DNA of 48,562 bases from Candidatus Woesearchaeota archaeon (GTDB lineage: Archaea; Nanobdellota; Nanobdellia; Woesearchaeales; WJIZ01), in NCBI GenBank assembly GCA_018221205.1, contig JAAOYF010000016.1, positions 1 to 48,562 on the forward strand, given 5' to 3'. The translations under genes were made by a program, and so were the position numbers. Shown here piece by piece: positions 42,040 through 48,562 of the stretch. Position 1 is the first letter of the stretch. The number at the start of each line of letters is the position of its first letter. The notes beneath the pieces were generated by a model. The model worked only from the letters and a program-made list of their open reading frames with translations. It did not search any database and was not told where the DNA came from.

Positions 42040-42309
42040 ATGGAAGAATTAACAGAGTTCAAAAAAATCATCAAATCCAAGGAGTTCATAGCAGGAACTG
42101 GTGTCACGATCAAATTGCTCCGTCAGAAGAGACTCAAGAAGATATGGCTGTCTTCAAATGTTCCTGAAACAGTTAAGAAGGACATCCTTCAGTATGCAAG
42201 CATGGCCGAGACACCAGTCGCGTCATTGCCTGTGCCTAATGATGAATTAGGTGTTCTCTGCAAGAAGCAGTTCCCTGTCTCTGTTGCAGCACTTAAGGTA
42301 GAAAAGTGA
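42040..42309 (+). CDS. rpl30e: Ribosomal protein eL30 (L30e)
   Basis: 89 aa. FIAGTGVTIKLLRQKRLKKI and LSSNVPETVKKDILQYA fit L30e, slightly shorter than typical (about 100 aa). It lies in the usual archaeal place between rpoA'' and nusA, and overlaps nusA by 4 nt. It is an L7Ae-family large-subunit protein. Confidence 0.93.
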   Translation: MEELTEFKKIIKSKEFIAGTGVTIKLLRQKRLKKIWLSSNVPETVKKDILQYASMAETPVASLPVPNDELGVLCKKQFPVSVAALKVEK

Positions 42310-42716
42310 AAATAAAATATGATGCTTCTTTGATGCAATATATCACACTGTTCGAATCCCTGACAACCGCAAAGGTCAAGGATTGTTTCGTGAATGAGAA
42401 GCTTACCTATGTCATTGAAAAAGGCCAGATGGGATTGGCTATCGGCAAGCAGGGCAGGAACCTGCGGAATGTCGAACGGGCACTGAAAAAAGAGCTGAAA
42501 GTAGTGGAATTCGATGATAATATCGGTGCATTCATCAAGAATTATGTGTATCCGCTGCGAAAATTCAGTGTCGCCATTGAGAATAAGATCATTACGATCA
42601 CCGGAGAAGATGTGAAGACAAAAGGGCTTCTCATCGGCCGTGATAGGGCCAATCTGAAGCACCTTATGTCTGTCCTCAAAAGATATTTTGATATAGACGA
42701 TATCAAGGTGGAGTAA
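42306..42716 (+). CDS. nusA: Archaeal NusA (KH-domain transcription factor)
   Basis: 136 aa, the usual archaeal size, only the two KH domains without the bacterial N-terminal or S1 domains. The GxxG loop is in VIEKGQMGLAIGKQGRNLRN (KH1), and a second GRDRANL loop is in KH2 (KGLLIGRDRANLKHLMSVL). It follows L30e with an ATGA-type overlap. It binds RNA during transcription and termination; hairpin-rich RNA follows it. Confidence 0.94.
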   Translation: MKIKYDASLMQYITLFESLTTAKVKDCFVNEKLTYVIEKGQMGLAIGKQGRNLRNVERALKKELKVVEFDDNIGAFIKNYVYPLRKFSVAIENKIITITGEDVKTKGLLIGRDRANLKHLMSVLKRYFDIDDIKVE

Positions 42717-42728
42717 AGTACAAGCAAA

Positions 42729-42822
42729 GTCAACTTCGTTGACAGGCATGCAGAAAACTCCGTTTTCCGCAAGCAAAGCCAACTTTGTTGAAATGCTTAC
42801 AATAATCTTCGATTATCGTAAG
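42729..42822 (+). repeat. Four consecutive stem-loops between nusA and rps12
   Basis: Stem-loops: GTCAAC-TTC-GTTGAC (42729-42743), GAAAAC-TCC-GTTTTC (42753-42767), CAAC-TTT-GTTG (42780-42790), and a nested CTTAC/GTAAG around ATAATC-TTC-GATTAT (42796-42822). The segments around the first and third are direct repeats (AAGCAAAG-YCAACTTYGTTGA). The last hairpin directly precedes the rps12 TATA box. Confidence 0.75.
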
Positions 42823-42834
42823 CTTTTTAAATCA
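42823..42834 (+). promoter_or_regulatory. TATA box of rps12-rps7
   Basis: CTTTTTAAATCA lies about 25-30 nt before the ATG at 42858, implying a near-leaderless mRNA that starts after the hairpin array. Confidence 0.55.
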
Positions 42835-42857
42835 ATCAAAACTCTTCAAACTGGAAA

Positions 42858-43295
42858 ATGGGCAAAAAACCAAAGGGATTGAATGCAGGAAAGAAGCTTC
42901 ATCAGCGTAGATCCAAGGCCAGATGGCATGATAAATGGTTCACGCGGAATGTTCTTGGTCTGAAAGTGAAATCAGATCCCTTAGTGGGAGCATCTCAAGC
43001 AAAAGGTCTTGTTCTAGAGAAGATCCAATTGGAAGCAAAGCAGCCTAACTCTGGCATGAGGAAAGCTGTCAGGGTACAATTGATCAAGAATGGAAAGCAG
43101 ATCTCTGCATTCCTGCCAGGAGACGGCGCCACTAAACTTGTTGATGAGCACGATGAGGTCATTGTCGAATGCATCGGCGGTCCGATGGGGAAATCTAAAG
43201 GAGATATCCCTGGAGTGAGATGGCAGGTCATCAAGGTCAACGATCAAAGTCTGGATGCGTTACGGAAAGGCAAGTTGGAGAAAGCTAGAAAATGA
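42858..43295 (+). CDS. rps12: Ribosomal protein uS12
   Basis: 145 aa, archaeal length. [20 protein letters not shown] and then [40 protein letters not shown] and [14 protein letters not shown] are the family blocks; the conserved PNS loop lies near the decoding centre. It has its own TATA box after the hairpin array and is followed by rps7 after a hairpin. Confidence 0.97.
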   Translation: MGKKPKGLNAGKKLHQRRSKARWHDKWFTRNVLGLKVKSDPLVGASQAKGLVLEKIQLEAKQPNSGMRKAVRVQLIKNGKQISAFLPGDGATKLVDEHDEVIVECIGGPMGKSKGDIPGVRWQVIKVNDQSLDALRKGKLEKARK

Positions 43296-43320
43296 TGAGA
43301 AATCAGAATTTTTTAGCATG

Positions 43321-43344
43321 CAAAAAAACACGGGGTGTTTTTTG
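43321..43344 (+). promoter_or_regulatory. Strong hairpin between rps12 and rps7
   Basis: AAAAAACAC and GTGTTTTTT form a 9-bp stem with loop GGG, closed by an outer C-G pair around one bulged A. The hairpin is flanked by direct repeats GCATG (43316-43320 and 43346-43350). Each copy contains an ATG in the S7 frame (43318 and 43348), so the hairpin lies between two possible S7 starts. It could control S7 translation or partly terminate transcription. Confidence 0.65.
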
Positions 43345-43347
43345 AGC

Positions 43348-43941
43348 ATGATTCTTGCATTTAATCGATGGGATGTTTCAGGCATCAAGGTACAGGATCC
43401 TGGATTGGTCAACTATATCTGCTTAGAGCCGAAATATGTCCCTAAGACCGGAGCACGATATGCAGGCAACCGGTTCCATAAGAGCAAAGTGTTCATTGTC
43501 GAAAGGCTGATCAATAAACTGATGGTTCCCGGCCACAAGAGCAGGAAACATTTCAAGTCCTCTGGCCACATAACAGGAAAGGCACAGAATGCCTATGCTA
43601 TCGGCGAGAAAGTCCTTGAGGTCATCGAGAACCGGACCAAGCAGAATCCTATCGAAGTCTTTGTGAAAGCGTTGGAAAATGCTGCTCAAAGAGAGGAGAT
43701 CATCACGATCGAATATGGCGGAGCACGGTACCCTAAAGCAGTCGAATGTGCACCGCAACGAAGAATCGATATCGTATTGCGACATTTTGTCCAGGGCAGC
43801 TATCAAAAATCATTCAATACCAAGAAAGCAATAGAGGAAACCTTGGCCAATGAGATCATCGCTGCCTCAACCCTAAGCAATGAATCTTTCGCTATCGGGA
43901 AGAAACTGGAAGTAGAGCGGCAAGCAGACGCTAGCCGATAA
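43348..43941 (+). CDS. rps7: Ribosomal protein uS7
   Basis: 197 aa from the ATG at 43348 (MILAFNRWDVSGIKVQDPGL), the length expected for archaeal S7. An in-frame ATG at 43318 would add ten residues encoded by the hairpin. Conserved blocks: ENAAQREEIITIEYGGARYP, PQRRIDIVLRHFVQGSYQKS and IEETLANEIIAASTL. It binds the 3' major domain of 16S rRNA. The elongation-factor gene that often follows is absent; the next gene converges on it with an 11-nt overlap. Confidence 0.95.
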   Translation: MILAFNRWDVSGIKVQDPGLVNYICLEPKYVPKTGARYAGNRFHKSKVFIVERLINKLMVPGHKSRKHFKSSGHITGKAQNAYAIGEKVLEVIENRTKQNPIEVFVKALENAAQREEIITIEYGGARYPKAVECAPQRRIDIVLRHFVQGSYQKSFNTKKAIEETLANEIIAASTLSNESFAIGKKLEVERQADASR

Positions 43942-44524
43942 TTCTGAGAAGTTCTTTCAAGTTGTTTATCCTATACTCTCCATCTAATCCATAACCGACA
44001 AAAGGAGTATGGGCGGCTTTTGCAGCTTTTTTGTCAGTTAGGCTATCGCCTACAAATAATACATCATCCACCCTCAATTTCAACCTTTCCAACATCGTCA
44101 GGATCATCTCTGGATCCGGCTTATCTTTTTCTACATCAGATGAAGTGATGATATGATCAAAATAATGATTGAGTTTCAATTGGTTGAGCATCTTTATCGC
44201 TAAAGATCTCGGGGTATTTGTCGCGATAACCAATACTATGCCTTTTGATTTGAGTTCTGCTAAGGTCTCTTCAACAAAGGGATTGCATCTTACCTGGTCA
44301 AATATCTTAGCCTGCGATACAATATATTCCAGGACCTCTTTAATGGGGACAGAGAAATACTGGCCGTCTTCAATGGTGCTTCTTGCCCATACGTTATCGT
44401 CAAATTCTTCCTTAGAGATAGGCCTATTCTCAAAATGCTGCAAGGCCTGATTGAACGCTTGATACCATGCATCGTGGGAATCGATGATGACACCATCCAT
44501 GTCGAATAACAAAGCCTTGATCAT
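43931..44524 (-). CDS. HAD-superfamily phosphatase (phosphoglycolate phosphatase-like)
   Basis: 197 aa. Motif I LLFDMDGVIIDS (nucleophile Asp), motif II ATNTPRS, motif III lysine KPDPEMI and motif IV GDSLTDKKAA are all intact, with a helical C1 cap between I and II. The substrate is a small phosphomonoester; phosphoglycolate or a sugar phosphate are possible. Start at 44524 lies about 25 nt after a TATA (GTATAAATAGG on the minus strand), so leaderless. Confidence 0.9.
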   Translation of the reverse strand: MIKALLFDMDGVIIDSHDAWYQAFNQALQHFENRPISKEEFDDNVWARSTIEDGQYFSVPIKEVLEYIVSQAKIFDQVRCNPFVEETLAELKSKGIVLVIATNTPRSLAIKMLNQLKLNHYFDHIITSSDVEKDKPDPEMILTMLERLKLRVDDVLFVGDSLTDKKAAKAAHTPFVGYGLDGEYRINNLKELLRIIG

Positions 44525-44545
44525 AGTTTTATAGGATACATTCTC

Positions 44546-44602
44546 CTATTTATACCTTACCAAAACGCTTATATACACTCTACTATTTCTGCAACTGGGT
44601 GA
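44546..44602. promoter_or_regulatory. Divergent promoters (HAD gene / 82-aa gene)
   Basis: Minus-strand GTATAAATAGG at about 44560-44548 serves the HAD gene. Plus-strand GCTTATATACAC at about 44568-44579 serves the 82-aa gene, followed by the Shine-Dalgarno GGGTGATTAC before the ATG at 44607. Confidence 0.5.
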
Positions 44603-44606
44603 TTAC

Positions 44607-44855
44607 ATGGCATTTGATCCAAATCTAGACCAGAAATTATTTGCTGAAACAAAAGAATTAGAGACAACAAGGCTTACTGTCAGCGTTCATTCTTACAATG
44701 GCGGCGAGAAGAAGATGCAGATATCTCGTGAGAACCGAAACCAGAACAATGAATGGAATTTCTCCAAGCTGGGCAGGATGCTGAAGGACGAGGCTCAGGC
44801 AGTGCTTCCTTTGATGCAGAAGGCTATGGGAGAGATGGAAAAACCATTAGAATAG
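44607..44855 (+). CDS. Small hypothetical soluble protein
   Basis: 82 aa with Shine-Dalgarno GGGTGAT. The first half reads as beta strands (TTRLTVSVHSYNGGEKKMQI) and the second as amphipathic helices (FSKLGRMLKDEAQAVLPLMQ). No signal peptide and no recognised family. Its 3' end overlaps that of the convergent 193-aa gene by 9 nt. Confidence 0.7.
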   Translation: MAFDPNLDQKLFAETKELETTRLTVSVHSYNGGEKKMQISRENRNQNNEWNFSKLGRMLKDEAQAVLPLMQKAMGEMEKPLE

Positions 44856-45428
44856 ATCTTCTATTTTTTCTATTGTATTCTTTGTCTCCATCTTCAGACC
44901 GATAAAGCTTATCTGGCTATTTCCGGCAATCTCCATGTCCTTTTCTGTTGAACCGACCAGGGTGAGCTTCTCTTTACTCTGTTTCTTTGCTTTTTCGATC
45001 CCTTTTTCAAGAGTCTTAGCAGAAAGGAGCAGCGCATTGATTTTCAACATATTGGCAAGGAAATTGTTATCTTCATCAGGGAGGTGAGAAAGGATCATGA
45101 CATTATGTTTCTTTGCCATCAGGTCAAACTTCTTCTTATTGGGGAGGAGCTTGACTTCTATGATCAGGCCGTCATATTCCCTGCCGCGGAAATATTCACC
45201 ATATTTCTTTATCAACGCCGCTTCTCTCAAGAATATCCCTTTATTGGTGAGGAATGCATTGATGGAGTCAGCAGGTGCAGATAGTGGAACGCTCTTGAAA
45301 TGCTGTCTCAATTCACTATCGCCGACCATGCGGCCTATGAAAAACTCTATACTTTTCTTTATAGCCATGCTTTGGCAGTTATTAATATTCAGGACATCAT
45401 TCAGCTTTAGCAGGAGGTTTTTCTTCAT
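44847..45428 (-). CDS. Hypothetical protein, possibly HAD-fold-like
   Basis: 193 aa, not firmly recognised. The C-terminal half alternates strands and helices (VMILSHLPDEDNNFLANML, KLTLVGSTEKDMEIAGNSQ, ISFIGLK), reminiscent of the last part of a HAD domain where GDSxxD lies before a G-x-x-A-G; here the key residues are replaced (GSTEKDMEIAG). The N-terminal half has no clear DxD nucleophile, so an enzymatic role is unlikely or different. The gene start lies 32 nt inside the preceding membrane-protein gene, indicating coupling. Confidence 0.65.
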   Translation of the reverse strand: MKKNLLLKLNDVLNINNCQSMAIKKSIEFFIGRMVGDSELRQHFKSVPLSAPADSINAFLTNKGIFLREAALIKKYGEYFRGREYDGLIIEVKLLPNKKKFDLMAKKHNVMILSHLPDEDNNFLANMLKINALLLSAKTLEKGIEKAKKQSKEKLTLVGSTEKDMEIAGNSQISFIGLKMETKNTIEKIEDLF

Positions 45429-45582
45429 TACGCATCACCTCATTTCCTTTAGAAACATTCTGAGACACTACTTTGTTGTCTCCTTGGGACATCATCTTAT
45501 TATATTTCCATTGGCCTATCAGTACCCAGTAGATCGCAAGAAACCCTATTACTGTAAGGATGACCAGTAGAGCATCATTCAT
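45397..45582 (-). CDS. Small single-span membrane protein
   Basis: 61 aa from the ATG at 45582, which is about 25 nt after TATA TTTAAATAAATA (minus strand); a longer frame from 45600 would start inside the promoter. One transmembrane helix (LLVILTVIGFLAIYWVLIG) and a polar, charged tail with KWKY-like basic residues after it. No family recognised. It overlaps the downstream 193-aa gene by 32 nt. Confidence 0.6.
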   Translation of the reverse strand: MNDALLVILTVIGFLAIYWVLIGQWKYNKMMSQGDNKVVSQNVSKGNEVMRNEEKPPAKAE

Positions 45583-45617
45583 AATAGGAGGTAAGGTCAC
45601 TATTTATTTAAATCTTT

Positions 45618-46220
45618 TTACCAGGCCTGCTTGTTCCTGCCTCTCGAGGCCACTTTCCCATACCGCTCAAGAATCTCCTTGCTCTGATTGGCGTGTTTTT
45701 TATACTCCTCGAGGAATGTCTTAAAACATTCTTTCCAGATGGTATAATGCTTTGATTCCAACGCCTGCCTGAAAAGATGGATGTCAACAGCCTTATCCTC
45801 AATGCGTTGTGAGAAAAAGCTTAGGCCGAAGTCAATAAAATACAGCTCTTTCATCTGGATGATATTGCTTGTTGTCAGATCCTGATGGATGATATCATGG
45901 TTATGGAGAAAAGCCAGTTTCTTACCGATCTCTTTTGAGCGTCTCTGGTAATCGCTCTTTTCAAGGACATCCCTCAGTTTTGGACCATCGAGAAACTCCA
46001 TATCAATCTTGTCCTCTGAACAGTGAATGAGCTTGGGTGCAGGAAAATTCAGTTTGTAGAGTTTTTCCAGGATTTTCGCTTCTTTCTTTGTCCTGCTCTT
46101 TCTCAGTCTCTTATCAATCTCCGGAAGCCTGTAGGATTTCTTTGTCCTGTCTTTTATGGCAATGTTGTTCTTCCGGTACAGTTTTGCTTCAGCACCTTGT
46201 GCGAACATCTTAGAATTCAT
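45618..46220 (-). CDS. bud32: KEOPS kinase/ATPase Bud32
   Basis: 200 aa, the compact archaeal form. AQGAEAKLYRKNNIAIKDRT and KKSYRLPEIDKRLR (N-lobe, with lysine IKDR), the catalytic loop HNHDIIHQDLTTSNII and the metal site FIDFGLSFF match Bud32. It supports Kae1 in making the t6A37 modification of tRNAs that read ANN codons. Kae1 is not fused or adjacent here. Start overlaps aIF1A by 11 nt; an ATG four codons in (MFAQGAEA) is an alternative. Confidence 0.94.
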   Translation of the reverse strand: MNSKMFAQGAEAKLYRKNNIAIKDRTKKSYRLPEIDKRLRKSRTKKEAKILEKLYKLNFPAPKLIHCSEDKIDMEFLDGPKLRDVLEKSDYQRRSKEIGKKLAFLHNHDIIHQDLTTSNIIQMKELYFIDFGLSFFSQRIEDKAVDIHLFRQALESKHYTIWKECFKTFLEEYKKHANQSKEILERYGKVASRGRNKQAW

Positions 46221-46575
46221 CTGTTTCTTCTAATGCTTTTAAATGGTCTTTTCTTTTGAGGTATGATACCTGGGCGTTGGTGTACTTATAGACAATATCT
46301 CCTTTCTGATCTCCACCCAATTCCCAAGGCTGGACAATGACAATATTTCCTTCTCTTACCCATAGCGATCGTTTCAATCTTCCGGGAATCCTACAGATTC
46401 GGGTCTTGCTGTCAAGGCATCTGACGCGCATCCTTGAACCGCCCAAACGCTGTTCGACAATGCCGAAGCTCTGGCCTTTCCAAGGCAGTTTAATCCTAGA
46501 AATCTCTGACTGGATCCTGTCTGCATCACTCATTGCAGGCTTCCTTTTCTTCGGATATCTCTTTGGCTTAGCCAT
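46210..46575 (-). CDS. Translation initiation factor aIF1A
   Basis: 121 aa. The OB-fold core shows FGIVEQRLGGSRMRVRCLDS and then RICRIPGRLKRSLWVREGNI and QKGDIVYKYT. The basic N-terminus MAKPKRYPKKRKP resembles other archaeal IF1A proteins. It aids start selection on the small subunit. TATA GTTTAAATACC lies about 25 nt upstream on the minus strand; co-transcribed with bud32. Confidence 0.95.
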   Translation of the reverse strand: MAKPKRYPKKRKPAMSDADRIQSEISRIKLPWKGQSFGIVEQRLGGSRMRVRCLDSKTRICRIPGRLKRSLWVREGNIVIVQPWELGGDQKGDIVYKYTNAQVSYLKRKDHLKALEETDEF

Positions 46576-46664
46576 TGCCTTCTAAAACTCAGGACGGTAT
46601 TTAAACTTAACTGTTGATTAGGCATAATAACAATATTTTTAAAGATAAAGGCCAATAAAAGAGT

Positions 46665-47060
46665 ATGGGATTCCTGAAACCCAATAAGTTCAAAGTTATT
46701 TTGACTATAATACTTTTCATTCTTCTATTAATTACTGTTCAAAGCATTAAATCCAGGCAGGATAGTCTTTTCGGGATATCTTATCAAGAATATATGGAAC
46801 CACAATATTATACTTGTTGTGAGCGAGGGAATGTCACGGGTTTCCAGGCGGAAAGTTGTACACGGGATTCATTAGATACTCAAGAGGGCTGTACTTATGT
46901 TAAAGAGAAACTTGCTGAGTATGATGAATTGGCAAGAGAAAGCCGCATAGTTGAGATGATTCAATTTAGTATCTTTTATCTTGTTTCGCTCATCATTTTT
47001 TATCTCTTTTCTTGTGTAGTGCATATGATTTATTCTAAAATCAAGAAACGCAAACAGTAG
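46665..47060 (+). CDS. Two-span membrane protein with an extracytoplasmic cysteine-rich loop
   Basis: 131 aa. TM1 (VILTIILFILLLITVQSI) at about 11-28 and TM2 (FSIFYLVSLIIFYLFSCVV) at about 101-119 enclose an outside loop with the cysteines YTCCERG, SCTRD and GCTY, which could form disulfides. The basic C-terminus (KIKKRKQ) stays inside. No family recognised. Leaderless start about 25 nt after TATTTTTAAAG. Confidence 0.7.
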   Translation: MGFLKPNKFKVILTIILFILLLITVQSIKSRQDSLFGISYQEYMEPQYYTCCERGNVTGFQAESCTRDSLDTQEGCTYVKEKLAEYDELARESRIVEMIQFSIFYLVSLIIFYLFSCVVHMIYSKIKKRKQ

Positions 47061-47091
47061 ATTTTTATATTCTCGCTTATTTGCACAGCAG

Positions 47092-47592
47092 ATGGTCAAG
47101 CTCAATCTTCCTAAGGAAGCGATGTTCAAGGGAGCCGCTCCGGTATGGAAAAGAGCACTTGCTTTCGCTATCGATCTTCTGATCCTCGATTTTGTTGTGG
47201 GTTTTCCTTTACGAAGAGTATTGGCAGATGCCATGCCTCAGGGCGGCTTTACAGACAGCTATGCTTATCTGCAGGCACATCCTGGGTCGGTCTCAATCTT
47301 GACAACGATCATGATCTTTTTCGGCATATTGGCTTTATTGTATTTTGCGCTTCTGGAGTACAAATTAGGACAGACCATCGGAAAAATATTCATGCAGATC
47401 AAAGTAGAGTCTTTGATTAAGCGTATGTCTTTCTTTTCGTGCCTTATACGAAGCCTGTATTTTCTTTTCGTCTTTCCTTTCATGTTACTTTGGGTCATTG
47501 ATCCGTTATTTATCCTGCTCAATAAAGAAGGGAGACGGTTAAGTGAACTGCTTTCCCGTACCCGGACCATAGCTGTCTATCAATTAAGGTGA
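47092..47592 (+). CDS. RDD-family membrane protein
   Basis: 166 aa. Hallmark residues: WKRALAFAIDLLILDFVVGF (R, D, D in the first helix), then LGQTIGKIFMQIKV and WVIDPLFILLNKEGRRLSEL with the late D. Three transmembrane segments. RDD proteins are proposed transporters or membrane-insertion helpers; their role is not well fixed. The stop TGA is embedded in the GGTGATC Shine-Dalgarno of the next gene, so the peptidase is translationally coupled. Confidence 0.85.
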   Translation: MVKLNLPKEAMFKGAAPVWKRALAFAIDLLILDFVVGFPLRRVLADAMPQGGFTDSYAYLQAHPGSVSILTTIMIFFGILALLYFALLEYKLGQTIGKIFMQIKVESLIKRMSFFSCLIRSLYFLFVFPFMLLWVIDPLFILLNKEGRRLSELLSRTRTIAVYQLR

Positions 47593-47596
47593 TCAT

Positions 47597-48478
47597 ATGG
47601 CAAAAAAACAGAAAAATCCCTGGAAATTCATTATCGGTGTACTGATAGTATTATTTTTGGCCAGTTTTATCCTATCTGGATTTGTCTCTCTTTTTGTTGA
47701 TGTGGACATGGGGGGGAACGTTGCACAGATCCCTATCAAAGGAGTCATCCTGACTGGAGATTCCCGAGCATTTCTTGGCAGCGGAGTCGCGGAATCCGGC
47801 GCGATTGTTGAATTGATAGAGAAAGCTGCTGATAATCCTTCTATACAGGCAATTATCCTGGAGATCGATAGTCCTGGAGGAGCACCCGTTGCCACGGATG
47901 AGATTTCAGTTGCCCTTGAGAAGGCGAATAAAACAACTGTTGCCTGGATACGGGAAGTGGGTGCATCTGGCGGCTATTGGATTGCCAGTGCAACTGATCA
48001 TGTCATTGCCAATAGGATGAGCATCACCGGTTCTATAGGAGTGATGGGCAGCTATCTTGACTTCTCTGGACTGCTGCATGATTATAATATCACGTATGAA
48101 CGGCTGAATGCTGGCAAATATAAGGACCTAGGGGTGCCGTTCAGGCAGCTTGAGCCTCAGGAACGAGTTTTACTACAGAAGAAGATCAATCTAATCCATC
48201 AGGAGTTCAAGGATGTTGTCCAGGCTAACAGGAAACTGACCAATGCAGAGATCACGGTAGTGAGCACAGGAGAATTCTATCTCGGCAGAGAAGCTTTTGA
48301 TCTTGGATTGGTGGATGAACTTGGCGGCAAGGGCGAGGCTGTTGATTATATCGAGAAGAAGCTGAATATCACTGTTGACATTGCTGTCTATGAGCAGAAA
48401 GAAAGCTTTTTCGATAAATTGGCAGGCGTGTTCAACAGACAGAGTTTTGGCCTGAACCAAAATGTGCTCTTAAGATAA
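47597..48478 (+). CDS. sppA: SppA-type signal peptide peptidase (S49)
   Basis: 293 aa, the short archaeal/Gram-positive form. An N-terminal anchor (FIIGVLIVLFLASFILSGFV) is followed by the ClpP-like domain: EIDSPGGAPVATDEI, the catalytic serine in GASGGYWIAS (Ser near 125), and the catalytic lysine in LNAGKYKDLG (Lys near 174), then QANRKLT and GREAFDLGLVDELGG. It degrades cleaved signal peptides in the membrane. Start preceded by AAGGTGATC. Confidence 0.93.
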   Translation: MAKKQKNPWKFIIGVLIVLFLASFILSGFVSLFVDVDMGGNVAQIPIKGVILTGDSRAFLGSGVAESGAIVELIEKAADNPSIQAIILEIDSPGGAPVATDEISVALEKANKTTVAWIREVGASGGYWIASATDHVIANRMSITGSIGVMGSYLDFSGLLHDYNITYERLNAGKYKDLGVPFRQLEPQERVLLQKKINLIHQEFKDVVQANRKLTNAEITVVSTGEFYLGREAFDLGLVDELGGKGEAVDYIEKKLNITVDIAVYEQKESFFDKLAGVFNRQSFGLNQNVLLR

Positions 48479-48562
48479 ATTTTTAATGCGAGCGTAGCGA
48501 GCACAGGGGTTTAATTCCCCGACCTTTAGGTCGACTTCTTAGAAATATTTTTACGCGGCTAC
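48479..48562. repeat. Intergenic end region with small inverted repeats
   Basis: After the sppA stop there is GGGG-TTTAATT-CCCC (about 48506-48520) and CGACCT-TT-AGGTCG (about 48520-48533), and a GCGAGCGTAGCGAGC stretch of the kind common in intergenic repeats. No coding start is seen before the window ends. Confidence 0.4.

Noticed and set aside
1-48562. CRISPR arrays, insertion sequences, rRNA genes
   Set aside because: No regularly spaced repeats, transposase motifs or rRNA-like segments were seen on either strand.

Overview
The window reads as a chromosomal segment of an archaeon, moderately AT-rich and densely coded. Archaeal hallmarks are the split RNA polymerase genes (rpoH, rpoB'', rpoB', rpoA', rpoA''), L30e, archaeal NusA, S12, S7, eS17, Alba, aIF1A and Bud32. 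TATA boxes lie about 25 nt before many ATGs (leaderless transcripts), the Shine-Dalgarno form is GGTGAT, and all five tRNA genes are interrupted. Small membrane and unknown proteins plus unusual tRNA introns suggest a DPANN-type lineage (Woesearchaeota/Pacearchaeota-like). That placement is inference; no 16S gene is present.

Layout. 1-3.3 kb (minus strand): a nitroreductase-ribA-ribD flavin operon, in which RibD has its two domains in reversed order, and an unknown helical protein. 3.4-18.9 kb (plus): a very long operon led by a two-module left-handed beta-helix transferase, followed by nine paralogous proteins, each with a large unknown helical domain and a C-terminal phosphohistidine 'swivel' domain of the PEP synthase/rifampicin phosphotransferase type. 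One UPF0173 metallo-hydrolase is inserted. Nine consecutive junctions are ATGA overlaps. 18.95-20.8 kb: phosphotransacetylase overlapping a stand-alone ATP-grasp (PPDK_N) domain that ends exactly where a swivel domain would start. Together these genes look like a dikinase split into one phosphate-donor subunit and nine alternative phosphohistidine/acceptor subunits. This is the most interesting system in the window.

20.9-30.3 kb: an alpha/beta-hydrolase-like unknown, eS17-Alba-microORF, a TMTC-like GT-C/TPR membrane protein, tRNA-Arg with a 5'-half duplicate in front, a CBS protein, glutamate dehydrogenase, PGI/PMI, a lipoprotein and a short Rad50-like ATPase. 30.3-34.7 kb: tRNA-Pro, a surface protein, tRNA-Tyr, membrane proteins, a class II fumarase/aspartase, tRNA-Asp and tRNA-Lys. 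tRNA-Pro and tRNA-Asp each carry a second intron in the T-loop (59/60) with a clean bulge-helix-bulge.

34.7-43.9 kb: the conserved RNA polymerase-ribosomal operon, with structured RNA between nusA and rps12 and a strong hairpin between rps12 and rps7. 43.9-48.5 kb: HAD phosphatase, small unknowns, a Bud32-aIF1A pair, and an RDD protein coupled to an SppA-type peptidase. No CRISPR array, insertion sequence or rRNA gene was seen.
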